From: Carnegiea gigantea
Lineage: Eukaryota; Streptophyta; Magnoliopsida; Caryophyllales; Cactaceae
Direction of reading: 5' to 3'
Assembly: GCA_029747015.1 (NCBI GenBank)
Contig: JAKOGI010001977.1
Location: 62,001 to 126,000, forward strand
DNA length: 64,000 bases
Program-made: the position numbers and the translations under genes
Notes under the pieces: generated by a model
Told to the model about the DNA's origin: nothing
Databases searched by the model: none
The model's input: only the letters and a program-made list of their open reading frames with translations
In this document: in pieces, positions 53,675 to 64,000 of the stretch
Layout: every line of letters starts with the position of its first letter
Numbering within the stretch: position 1 is the first letter of the stretch

Positions 53675-54830
53675 TGATGCATATTTCCATATGCATCATT
53701 TTTATTCAAGTCCAATTTCAAAGAAGAAAAGGGTCAAAGAAGATCATGCTTGGAAGTGTGCTTATTTGGTCTTATTAAGTGAGTTCAAAGACTCACGACA
53801 CTATGAAGCGGTCAAAAAGAGGTTAAGCTTTGCTAGAAATTTGGCGCTGAATTCATCCCTGCGGAACCCGATTTTTTGTGACCACTTTTGGACAAGCTCA
53901 AGTGGACCCACAACTTGAGGCTCCACATGGTTTTTAAGTTTAAGATTTCAGCTTTCAAATAAGCCCAAGTTTGTTTAATTTGGACATCATTTGATTGGGC
54001 AAAATATCACTCAAAGATACGTTGTGCTGATCCAGTCCAGTCTGAGATAGTTGCATTGTTTGGGCCATAACTTTCAAACCGCTTATCCAAATTGAGCAAA
54101 TGAGCCCATTCTGGAACATAGACTTCCAGGGCTTTCTAACAAGCCCAAGAACGCGTGATTTGGCCGAGTATTCTGGAAGTTATGCTCTTTTGAAGTTGAG
54201 GCAGTTGCAAGGATTAATGCTGGGAATATGAAGAGTCTTAGGTTACATATATTTGTGTAGCTGATATTGTGCACGTTTTAGATGCTTCTAGATTGATGTA
54301 ATCAGCTGCAAAAATCCTAGAATATTCCTTGTAACCTCCCCACCCCCTTTTATGATGTGTCTTTTCATTTTTCTTAGACTTTTCATTAGCTAGTTTTAAT
54401 TGTTAGGAGTTATTTGAGTCTTTTGATTGTCTTTTTGCTGAGTCTATAAAAGGGGAGGGGCATGTGAAGCTAATCATTCAGCATTGTAAGAAATTTCCAA
54501 AGCAATACAAGTACTTTGAGTGTGTTTCTCAAAAGTGCAACTAAATTCCTAGTTCTATATCTTGAATTGTGGCAAATTCAAGTGGTGTTCTAGGTTCTCT
54601 ATCTTTTCCAATTGGAGTGATTCCTTGGTTAAGACAAGAGAATTAGCCCAAGATCAAGTCATTGAGTGGCTCCGTGAAGGATTATCTCAATTACAAGATC
54701 TTATTCTATCCCTTTTTTCTTGTGTAGTGAAGTTCTTCATCCATCTCATCCATCTTTCATTTCTCTTTCCAATTTGGCTTATTTGAGTTGGAGTTTGATT
54801 TGGTTCACTTGCCCACCCACATATACATCA
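53675..54830 (+). repeat. B solo LTR (1156 bp) in D2 pol
   Basis: Starts TGATGCATAT and ends CATATACATCA. The TSD GCGTG is perfect (53670-53674 and 54831-54835). No interior. TATA is at 54445-54451. Around 53920-53940 it carries the A-type bases (GAGGCTCCACATGG) instead of the usual B-type, a sign of A/B LTR exchange. Confidence 0.93.
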
Positions 54831-54835
54831 GCGTG

Positions 54836-57567
54836 ACATTCAACATCATATTGACCTTATCCCAGGATCCATTCTGCCTAATAAGCCAGCCTACAGGACA
54901 AATCCCAAGGAAACTCAAGAGATTCAACGACAAGTTGAAGAACTGATATTCAAGGGGTTGGGGCGAGAATCCTTAAGTCCATGTGCTGTTCCTGCTCTTT
55001 TGGTTCCGAAGAAGGATGGTAGTATGAGGATGTGTGTTGACAGTAGGGCCATAAACAAAATTACTATCAATTATAGGTACCCTATACCTAGGCTTGAAGA
55101 TATGTTGGATGAATTACATGGCTCTAAGGTGTTTAGTAAGATTGATTTGAGGAGTGGTTATTATCAAATTCGTATTAGGGAGGGCGATGAGTGGAAAACT
55201 GCTTTCAAGACTAAGGGCGGATTATATGAATGGTTAGTTATGCCTTTCGGTCTTTCTAATGCCCCTAGTACGTTTATGAGGTTAATCAATCAAGTATTTC
55301 GACCATACTTGGGCAAGTTCGTGGTTGTTTACTTCGATGATATATTGGTGTTCAGTAAGAATGAGCAAGAACATCAAGATCATTTAACTCAGGTGATGCT
55401 CATTCTTGAAAAGGAGAAGTTATTCGGGAACCTAAAGAAGTGTACCTTCTTTACTCATGAAGTTACCTTCTTAGGTTATATTGTTTCTGAAGATGGTATT
55501 AAGGCGGATAAAAGCAAGATTGAGGCTATTCGAACTTGGCCTGTTCCTAAGAGCATTCATGACGTTCGAAGCTTTCATGGCTTGGCCTCTTTCTATAGGA
55601 GGTTCATATGAAATTTCAGCACTATCTTAGCTCCTATGACCGAGATTCTTAAGGGTTCCTCATTCACTTGGAATCCTAAAGCCCAAGCAGCCTTTGAAGA
55701 AGTGAAAGAGAGGCTAACTCAAGCACCAGTTTTAGCCCTACCGTGTTTTGAGAAAGTCTTTGAAGTTGAATGCGATGCTTCTGGGGTTGGTATTGGAGGC
55801 ATTCTTACTCAAGAAGGACGCCCTTTGGCCTTCTTCAGTGAGAAGTTATGTGATACCAGAAAGAGATATTCAACTTATGACAAGGAATTCTACGCCATCA
55901 TTCGATGTCTAGAACATTGGAACCACTATTTGATTGCCAGTGAGTTTATTCTGCATTCAGATCACGAGGCTTTGAAGTATATTCAAGGCTAACACAAGTT
56001 AAACTCGCGCCATGCTAAATGGGTGGAATTCCTACAGTCCTTTCACTTTACTATCAAGCATAAGTCCGGCAAACTGAATCAAGGCGCCGATGCTCTATCA
56101 CGGCGTTATCTATTGATGTTCCAATTAGATGCTTGTATCCTTGGATTTGAGCATCTAAAGGCGTTATATCAGAATGATGAAGATTTTGGGGTGTTATATT
56201 CTGAGTGTACTAAACATCCCAAAGGGGACTTCTTAATTCAAGAAGAGTTTCTTTTTAAAGGTGCTCGGTTATGTGTCCCCAAATGCAGCACTCGTGAGTT
56301 GTTAATTCGAGAAGTCCATGCTGGATCTTTAGCTGGCCATTTTGGCAAAGACAAGACCCTAACTATGCTTAGGGAACATTATTATTGGCCAGGCATGGAG
56401 AAGGACGTTCAAGACATCATTAGAAGGTGCAGTACGTGTCAAATTGCGAAGAGTCATTCGCTTCCTCACGGACTATACACGCCACTTCCTATTCCTACGT
56501 TGCCTTGGGTGGACGTTAGTATGGATTTCATACTTGGTTTACCAAAGACACAAAGGAATAAAGATTCTATCTTTGTGGTCGTGGATCGATTTTCGAAGAT
56601 GGTTCATTTCATTCCCTGCAACAAGACTAATGATGCCACTCATATTGCTGAATTGTATTTCAAGGAGGTTATGAGACTTCATGGAATTCCTCGTTCCATT
56701 GTCTCAGATCGAGATACGAAGTTTTTAAGTCACTTTTGGATTACTTTGTAGAAAAAGTTGGGTACCAAACTCAAGTACAGTACCACTTGTCATCCACAAA
56801 CAGATGGGCAAACCGAGGTTACTAATCGAACCCTTGGTACTTTATTAAGGGTTCTGATTAAAAACCACATCAAAGCTTGGGATCTGTTACTTTCACATGC
56901 TGAGTTTGCTTACAATAAGACTCCAAGCAAGGCTACTGGTCTATCTCCCTTTAAAGTGGTCTATGGAATTGATCCCCTAAGTCCACTTGATCTTGTACCA
57001 CGACCATTAGATCAAAAGCCAAGTGCGGAAGCCGCAACTAGGGTGGAAGAAATCCAGAAGTTGCATGAGTTAGTAAAGGCCAAGATTGAGAAAACTACAC
57101 TTTCATACACGGCCCAAGCTCACAAGCATAAAAGGGAGAAGCTTTTTAAGCCAGGTGATTTGGTTTGGATTCATCTTCGTAAAGAATGTTTTCCTTCCAA
57201 AAGGAAAACTAAATTGATGCCTAGAGCGGATGGTCCATTCGAGATTTTGGAGAAGATCAACAATAATGCTTACAAGGTAGAGTTATCAGGAGATTATGGA
57301 GTATCAGCTACGTTTAACGTTGCTGATTTAAGCCCTTATGAAGCAGATGGTTACCTTTCCGATTTGAGGATCAAATCTTCCCAACAAGGGGAGAATGATG
57401 GAGGTCCATCCTCAAGGTCTAATAATGTTTCATTGATCCAAAATAATCAAGAAATCAACTCCAAAGTCACGGCCATGAGTCACTTGATGGCAAACACACA
57501 AGGTGATACACCCGGGTTCTCATCCAGATTTTTACCCGGGTTTTGCTATCTTATTACATCGGCCTAA
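54836..57567 (+). pseudogene. D2 pol, 3' part with three nonsense codons
   Basis: Continues D2 RT ([22 protein letters not shown]), RNase H ([12 protein letters not shown]), the integrase zinc finger ([10 protein letters not shown] ... CSTCQIAKS), core ([37 protein letters not shown]) and GPF module. Stops, all in one frame: TGA 55609-55611 (CGA in relatives), TAA 55990-55992 (CAA) and TAG 56749-56751 (TGG). The frame then runs 172 nt into the 3' LTR, ending near PGFCYLI. Each stop is a C-to-T or G-to-A change. Apart from the stops the catalytic residues are present. Confidence 0.9.
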
Positions 57568-58940
57568 AGCATATTTTGGTGTCCGTTTTTTGGATGATTA
57601 TCAAGTTCAGGATGTTAACTTTAAGTCCAATTGGTTTCATATCATTTGGAATTCATTTGGTTACTTAAAACAGTTCATCTCTTGAACCTGTCCGGATTGC
57701 ACTGCAAAATGCACGGTTTTGGTTTTCTGGTTTGTTCAGGGGGCAAATGACGTCCAAATGCTACGATTCAAAATGGAGGGTAAACTAGACATCTTGAGGT
57801 TTCCAACCATGTAAGAAACGTAGCAAATAGTCATCATTTGAGGTGTCAAACATGCGTTGCAAGTGGAGGCAGAAACTGGCTGCTTGACACCCGGTTGCTT
57901 AGCTTGGTGGTTTTCCTCCTTCAAGGGGTTTGCTTAAGGTGGAAGGCTGCCAAGCAGGTCATTTTGAGCTGCTTGATCAAGCACCACGCAGCTACTTGAG
58001 AGAGAGACACGTGGAGCAAGTGAAACATCACCATTTTGCAAGCCCTCATTCGACCACTCAAGCATGACATGGCACACATGCATTCTTCAGTCCTTTTGAG
58101 GTGGCTAGCCATGCACTCTTACCTTCCTAGCTGGGAAAATGAGTCATCTACATTCCTTAATGCATAGGAAAGGTTTAGGAAGATAATTTAAGTGCTTTGT
58201 AAAATAAGCTTTCAGCTTTTGGTTTGTATTAGAGTAAACCGTGTGTTAGGAAGTGATTAGCAAGTTTAATGACTTTCCTCCCTTGGAAGGAAAGCTCATT
58301 TGTGTACTCTCAAGGCCATATAAAGCCTTATATGTTCATTTGAAGCAATAGAGTTGAAATTTTCAGTTGAGAGAAAAGACTTTGTGTCTTGTGATTTCCT
58401 AAACACTTAACTTGCTTATCCTTAATTGTGGCCGATTAAGGTGGTGACCAAGTGAGTCTCAATCGTTGGTTAGGTGGTGAATCTTATCCTAATCCAAGAT
58501 TGAGGGCCCTAAGCTAAATGATTAGTGGTGTATCTTATCTAATCATCTAGCTTAGAACTATCCTACATTCATTAAACACACTTGAAGTTCACAAAATAGT
58601 TCTTGTTTCACTCCTCTCAAACATGAATTACCTTGTTCTCTGTCTTAGTTGTCTTTTATCCTACTTACTTCCTCCTTCCAGTCACCACACCCTTGATTCC
58701 TCTTATCCACACAAAATCAAGCCTTGACATAGCTGATTGCATCGAACTTCCATCAAACTTCAAAGCTACCTCAAACCGTGGAAAGGGACTTACCTAGGCA
58801 AGCTAGGCAACGAGTTGGCACGGTCACCCCGTGCCCTTGAGCACGACCGTGCCACCCCTGGCCGTAAGAGTTTGCTTGTTTTCTAGCCTCCTTTGACGTG
58901 AGTTAACTTGGGTTGCTATCCTTCCCTTGGACTTACATCA
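57396..58940 (+). repeat. D2 3' LTR (1545 bp)
   Basis: Starts TGATGGAGGTCCATC after the PPT CAAGGGGAGAA (57385-57395) and ends GGACTTACATCA. TATA is at 58319-58324. The GC module is at 58817-58853. Uninterrupted, so it is the best reference copy of the D LTR. Confidence 0.95.
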
Positions 58941-58945
58941 GAAAC

Positions 58946-59920
58946 GATCCTCCTGTTTGGACACTCAGATGCATAGTGTCCCATACCTTGGCACCGAAAG
59001 CAACGAACCTTGTCCTTTGATTTGGGTTCTTGCGTGGAGGGTTTTGGAGGGGTTGGAGTGGTGTTTTTGGTTTGTGATGGTGGGGAATTTTGTGGACGAG
59101 GAGGGTAGTACGGAGGCTTTTGTGTGGGGTAAGGACGAGAGACAGACTTGGAAAGGACACTCTTTCCCTTTGATTTCTTTTGTTGCTCTACCTTGTAGGC
59201 TAGAGAACTCAAGTCATCAAGGGATGAGTATGGTTGCAACTCAACAATATGAGCAATAGACTCATCAAGTCCGGTTAAGTATCTTACCAAGGGTTGAGAG
59301 TCATCTTCTTTCAAGTCGCATTTGAGAAGGAGTTGTTCAAACTCCCGAGTGTACTCCTCTAAACTTTTTGATCCTTGCTTGAGGCGGTGGAGTTTCAGAT
59401 AATTATCTTGCACATAGTGTGAGGGAAGAAACTTAGCCTTGAGTTTTTCTTTCATTTTGGCCCACGTTCTAATTTTCCCTTTCCCATTTCTTGCTCTTTT
59501 CGCTCCAAGGTTAGCCCACCAGATTGAAGCATATTTTCTGAGTTTAAGGGCTACGAGTTTTACCTTCTTGTCCTCCGTGATGTCCTCATATTCAAAGATC
59601 CTCTCAATGGTGTGCAACCAATCGAGAAATAAGTCCGGGTCAAGTTGGCCTTCAAATTCAGGGATGTCAATTCGGACACCACCAATATTGCTTCCTTGCC
59701 TTCGTCTCCTTGGGGCTTCTTCGTCACTAGAATTGGCACGGGAGTGAAGGACTTCCTCTTCAGATTCGACCATCGATTCATGAGGGTGAGAGGGTGTGGG
59801 GCTATGAACCCACCTTCTTTTCTCTTCTAAGAGTTGGCCCAGTTGAGTCCGGAGATATGTAACTTGGGCTTCCAACTCCTCTCCTCTTGCTTGATCACTT
59901 TTTGTAGACTTAGTAGACAT
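58946..59920 (-). pseudogene. A2 Gag, separated from pol by D2
   Basis: Open from the start at 59920 (MSTKSTKSDQ) through coiled coil, Gag core ([17 protein letters not shown]) and a normal CCHC knuckle (CFRCQGMGHYASEC, His present, unlike A1) to NRRIVS, where D2 is inserted. Very close to A1. Without D2 it would join the pol fragment at 45284. Confidence 0.9.
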
Positions 59921-59961
59921 GTTGGAGATGCGTTGAAGGAAGAATATGCAGCAGGGAAAGT

Positions 59962-60266
59962 GGCACGGTCGTGCAAGGGGGCACGGTCAGGCCGTGCTAT
60001 GCTTCGACTTGAAGAAATGCAGAAACTTACCGTGGCACGGTCGTGCTTGGTGGCACGGGGGCACCGTGCTCCGTCTCGACTTGAAGATTCCTGGAAAAAG
60101 AATATGGCAAGGTCGTGTGTTGTGGCACGGGGGCACCGTGCTGCTTCTCTGGTCTTCAAGACTTCGGATTGCCGGTTTGTTCCTCTTTTTTTTTTTTTGT
60201 ATTTTGGCTTTTTGGGATGTGTTTGGGTATGATGTGGGTCACTTAAAAACCTTGGCTCTGATACCA
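59962..60266 (-). other. A2 leader hairpins and PBS
   Basis: The GC modules match those of A1 (first GGCACGGTCGTGC at 59962-59974; others to ~60142; one arm decayed, GGCAAGG). A T-run follows. The PBS (sense TGGTATCAGAGCCA) is at 60253-60266. Confidence 0.8.
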
Positions 60267-60268
60267 AT

Positions 60269-61383
60269 TGATGTATATGTGGGGGGGTAAGTGAACCAAA
60301 TCAAACTCCAACTCAAAATAAGCCAAATTGGGAAGAGAAATGAAAGATGGATGAGATGGATGAAGAATTTCACTACACAAGAAAAAAGGAATAGAACAAG
60401 ATCTTGTAATTGAGATAATCCTTCACGGAGCCACTCAATGACTTGACCTTGGGCTAATTCTCTTGTCTTAACCAAGGAATCACTCCAATTGGAAAAAGGA
60501 AGAGAACCTAGAACACCACTTGAATTTGCCACAATTCAAGATATAGAACTAGGAATTTAGTTGCACTTTTGAGAAACACACTCAAAGTACTTGTATTGCT
60601 TTGGAGATTTCTTACAATGCTGAATGAATAGCTTCACACGCCCCTCCCCTTTTTATAGACTCAGCAAAAGACAATAAAAGGACTCAAATAACTCCTAACA
60701 ATTAAAACTAGCTAATGAAAAGTCTAAGAAAAATGAAAAGACTCATCATAAAAGGGGTGGGGGAGGTTACAAGGATTATTCTAGGATTTTTGCAGCTGAT
60801 TACATCAATCTAGAAGCATCTAAAACGTGCACAATATCAGCCACACAAGTATATGTAACCGAAGACTCTTCATATTCCCAGAATTAATCTTTGCAACTGC
60901 CTCAACTTCAACAGAGCATAACTTCCAGAATACTCGGCCAAATCACGCGTTCTTGGGCTTGTTAGAAAGCCCTAGAAGTCTATTTTCCAGAATGGGCTCA
61001 TTTGCTCAATTTCGATAAGCGGTGTGAAAGTTATGGCCCAAACAATGCACCTATCTTAGACTGGACTGGATCAGCATAACGTATCTTTGAGTGATATTTT
61101 GTCCAATCAAATGACGTCCAAATTAAACAAACTTGGGCTTATTTGAAAGCTGAAATCTTACACTTCAAAACCATGTGGAGCCTCAAGTTGTGGGACCACT
61201 TTAGGTAGGCCAAAAGTGCACACAAAAAGCGGGAAATTTCTGGATGAAGGCGGCACTACCTCTTCGGGTATGAACGCCAATTTCCAGCAAAGTTTGGCAA
61301 CTTCCTTGACTTCTTGAAGCTTGAGTGAGTCCTCCTTGGGCTGAGCTTGATGGTCCTTGGGCTTCTCACGATGGTTTCCATCA
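60269..61383 (-). repeat. LTR shared by A2 (5') and A3 (3')
   Basis: Plus-strand TGATGTATATGTGGG ... GGTTTCCATCA (1115 bp). PBS and leader lie to the left; PPT and integrase lie to the right. Confidence 0.9.
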
Positions 61384-62825
61384 TTCCCCCCGGGTAAGTG
61401 AAAGTTTGCCCCCAAACTCGGAAAGGGCTCATCATCGAAAAAGGGGCTAAGATCGGAGACATTGAAGGTAGCCGAAACTCCATAATATCCAGGTAGATCA
61501 ACCTTATATGCATTGGGCCCAACCTTCTCAAGGATTTCAAATGGACCATCGGAACGCGGCATCAACTTAGATTTTCTCTTTGAAGGGAAACGCTCCTTCC
61601 TCATGCGAATCCATACCAAATCTCCTGGCTGAAAATGTACCTCCTTGCGATGCTTGTTGGCGCTTTGCATGGCTCTCTCATTAGCCTTGGCAATGTTATT
61701 TCTAACTCTTGCATGAAGTTCTTGGATCTCCTTGGCTCTTTTTTCAGCTTCCCAACTAAATTTTGTGGGAGTTGGAATGGGAACAAGATCCAAGGGACTC
61801 TTGGGATTGTAGCCATACACAACTTGAAATGGAGAGAGTTGGGTGTACTTGCTAGGCACTCGATTGAATGCAAACTCGGCATGTGGTAGCAACTCATCCC
61901 AATTCTTCAAATGCTTCTTCACTAGGACTCGAAGTAAGGTACCCAAAGTCCTATTGGTGACTTCAGTTTGTCCATCAGTTTGCGGATGACAAGTAGTGCT
62001 AAACTTGAGTTGAGTACCCAATTTGTGCCATAGAGTTAGCCAAAAATGACTAAGAAACTTGGAGTCACGATCGGATACCATGCTCTTTGGAATGCCATGT
62101 AGCCTCACAATCTCCTTGAAATAAAGACTAGCCACTTGAGTAGCATCATTAGTGGTGTGGCAAGGGATGAAATGCGCCATCTTGGAGAATCGATCCACAA
62201 CCACCATAATGGAGTCTTTGTTCCTTTGGGTTCTAGGCAAACCAGTGATAAAATCCAGGCTAATATCTTCCCAAGGGGCTTGAGAAATGGGGAGTGGAGA
62301 ATACAATCCTTGGGGCAAAGAATGGCTCTTAGCCATTTGACAAGTAGAACATCTTTTGATGAAATGCTCTACATCTCTTGACATTTTAGGCCAATAGTAG
62401 TGTTCCTTCAACATTGATCTAGTCTTCTCGACACCAAAATGGCCAGCTAGGGCTCCTCCATGTAGCTCTTGGATAAGCAGTTCTCGAAATCCACATTGAG
62501 GTATACAAAGGCGTGAACCTTTGAATCGGAACCCATCTTCTAAGTGGAACAACCCATGGGGGTGTTTAAGACACTTCTCAAAAATGTCCTTGAAATCATC
62601 ATCTTTTGGGTACAAATCTTTAACAACTTCAAATCCAAGTATTTTAGTACTCAAAGTAGAGAGTAATAAGTACCTTCTTGATAATGCATCAGCTCCTTTG
62701 TTGAGAGTTCCCACCTTATGTTGGATAGTGAAGTGGAAGGACTGAAGATACTCTACCCATTTAGCATGTCTAGGGTTGAGCTTATGTTGTCCTTGGATGT
62801 ATTTGAGAGCTTCATGGTCAGAATG
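61158..62825 (-). pseudogene. A3 pol fragment (RNase H end, integrase, tail)
   Basis: Open without visible stops from the D3 insertion (HSDHEALKYIQGQHK) through the RNase H end (GADALSRR) and the integrase zinc finger (HGGALAGHFG, CSTCQMAKS). The catalytic core ([37 protein letters not shown]) and GPF module follow, to the tail encoded in the LTR, stopping at 61158. Nearly identical to A1. Gag, protease and RT are beyond D3 or lost. Confidence 0.88.
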
Positions 62826-64000
62826 TGATGGAGGTCCATCCTCAAGGTCTAATAACGTTTCGTTGGTCCAAAATAATCAAGAAATCAACTCCAAAGTCAC
62901 GGCCATGAGTCACTTGATGGCAAACACACAAGGTGATACACCCGGGTTCCCATCCAGATTTTTACCCGGTTTTTGCTATCTTATTACATCGGCCTAAAGC
63001 ATATTTTGGTGTCCGTTTTTTGGATGATTATCAAGTTCAGGATGTTAAATTTTAAGTCCAATTGGTTTCATATCATTTGGAATTCATTTGGTAACTTAAA
63101 ACAGTTCATCTCTTGAACCTGTCCGGATTGCACTGCAAAATGCACGGTTTTGGTTTTCTGGGTTGTTCAGGGGGCAAATGACGTCCAAATGCTACGATTC
63201 CAAATGGAGGGTAAACTAGACATCTTGAGGTTTCCAACCATGTAAGAAACGTAGCAAATAGTCATCATTTGAGGTGTCAAACATGCGTTGCAAGTGGAGG
63301 CAGAAACCGGCTGCTTGACACCCGATTGCTTAGCTTGGTGGTTTTCCTCCTTCAAGGGGTTTGCTCAAGGTGGAATGCTGCCAAGCAGGTCATTTTGAGC
63401 TGCTTGATCAAGCACCACTCAGCTACTTGAGAGAGAGACACGTGGAGCAAGTGAAACATCACCATTTTGCAAGCCCTCATTCGACCACTCAAGCATGACA
63501 TGACACACATGCATTCTTCAGTCCTTTTGAGGTGGCTAGCCATGCACTCTTACCTTCCTAGCTGGGAAAATGAGTCATCTACATTCCTTAATGCATAGGA
63601 AAGGGTTAGGAAGATAACTTAAGTGCTTTGTAAAATAAGCTTTCAGCTTTTGGTTTGTATTAGAGTAAACCGTGTGTTAGGAAGTGATTAGCAAGTTTAA
63701 TGACTTTCCTCCCTTGGAAGGAAAGTTCATTTGTGTACTCTCAAGGCCATATAAAGCCTTGTATGTTTATTTTGAAGGAATAGAGTTGAATTTTCAGTAG
63801 AGAGAAAAGACTTTGTGTCTTGTGATTTCCTAAATACTTAACTTGCTTATCCTTAATTGTGGCCGATTAAGGTGGTGATCAAGTGAGTCTCAATCTTTGG
63901 TTAGGTGGTGAATCTTATCCTAATCCAAGATTGAGGGCCCTAAGCTAAATGATTAGTGGTGTATCTTATCTAATCATCTCTTGAAGTTCATAAACTAATT
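62826..64000 (+). repeat. D3 LTR, runs off the window
   Basis: Starts TGATGGAGGTCCATC at 62826 in A3 RNase H (left flank GAATG). It matches the first ~1175 bases of the 1545-bp D LTR, including the coding tail, TATA (63750-63755) and the R/U5 stem-loops from about 63866. Confidence 0.92.

Larger units (their letters stand above)
45285..58940 (+). mobile_element. D2: complete Ty3/gypsy element with nested insertions
   Basis: The TSD GAAAC flanks both ends (45280-45284 and 58941-58945). The 5' LTR is 45285-51712, interrupted by 45567-50444. The internal region, 51713-57395, is interrupted by a B solo LTR. The 3' LTR is 57396-58940. Removing the insertions leaves about 7.6 kb. It is inserted in A2. 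Confidence 0.93.
42405..62825 (-). mobile_element. A2-A3 tandem pair sharing one LTR, with D2 nested
   Basis: On the minus strand the order (plus coordinates) is LTR 42405-43514, A2 interior (43515-45284 and 58946-60268), LTR 60269-61383, then A3 interior (61384-62825). The middle LTR has a PBS on one side (60253-60266) and a PPT on the other (61384-61392). It therefore serves as 5' LTR of A2 and 3' LTR of A3, as expected after unequal LTR recombination. A3 is cut by D3. Confidence 0.82.

Overview
This is nuclear DNA of a flowering plant (probably a eudicot) made almost entirely of nested Ty3/gypsy LTR retrotransposons. I see no cellular gene, rRNA, tRNA gene or CRISPR array. The PBS complementary to plant initiator Met-tRNA, LTR ends of the form TGATG...CATCA, a DGGSC retropepsin motif, single-frame gag-pol and coding frames that run into the 3' LTR all fit the chromovirus CRM (centromeric retrotransposon) lineage. 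A centromeric or pericentromeric origin is therefore likely, but this is inference.

Family labels used here are mine. A is autonomous. B is gag-only and shares about three quarters of the A LTR. D and H are autonomous-type relatives, E is another autonomous type, F is gag-only, G survives as fragments, and X is a solo LTR of an unplaced family.

Layout. 1-1075: A LTR cut by the window edge. 1076-1775: G1 LTR end, PBS and leader. 1776-6935: H, minus strand, cut in gag. 6936-12582: D1, plus strand, its 5' LTR split by solo LTR X (8166-9668) and its pol cut by F1. 12583-16124: F1. 15930-17083: a mosaic LTR (F/E/A/E). 17084-29749: E1, plus strand, with A1 inserted in its integrase region (20649-27552, minus, TSD GGGGA). 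29750-37641: E2, minus, with B1 inside (31985-35943, TSD GGGTC). 37642-38507: G2 fragment. 38508-38973: a divergent tandem repeat of about 144 bp. 38974-42404: F2. 42405-62825: a tandem A2-A3 pair sharing one LTR (60269-61383), with D2 inside A2 (45285-58940, TSD GAAAC). D2 itself carries an A solo LTR (45567-50444), which carries B2 (46439-50200), plus a B solo LTR (53675-54830). 62826-64000: LTR of D3, running off the window.

A1 is the only element with an unbroken gag-pol frame (1512 codons) and nearly identical LTRs, though its Gag zinc knuckle has lost its histidine. B and F carry gag but no pol and would need enzymes from A-, D- or E-type elements. Most premature stops in the other copies are C-to-T or G-to-A changes, as expected for methylated, silenced DNA.

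The most interesting signals are RNA-level. They are (i) three consecutive covarying stem-loops with a shared loop in the transcribed LTR region of D, F and H; (ii) a GC-rich hairpin module (arms GCACGG / CCGTGC, five-base loop, then GCACGACCGTGCC) in the 5' end of every family, on either side of the PBS depending on family; and (iii) a protein tail encoded inside the LTR in five families, including the pol-less family B.
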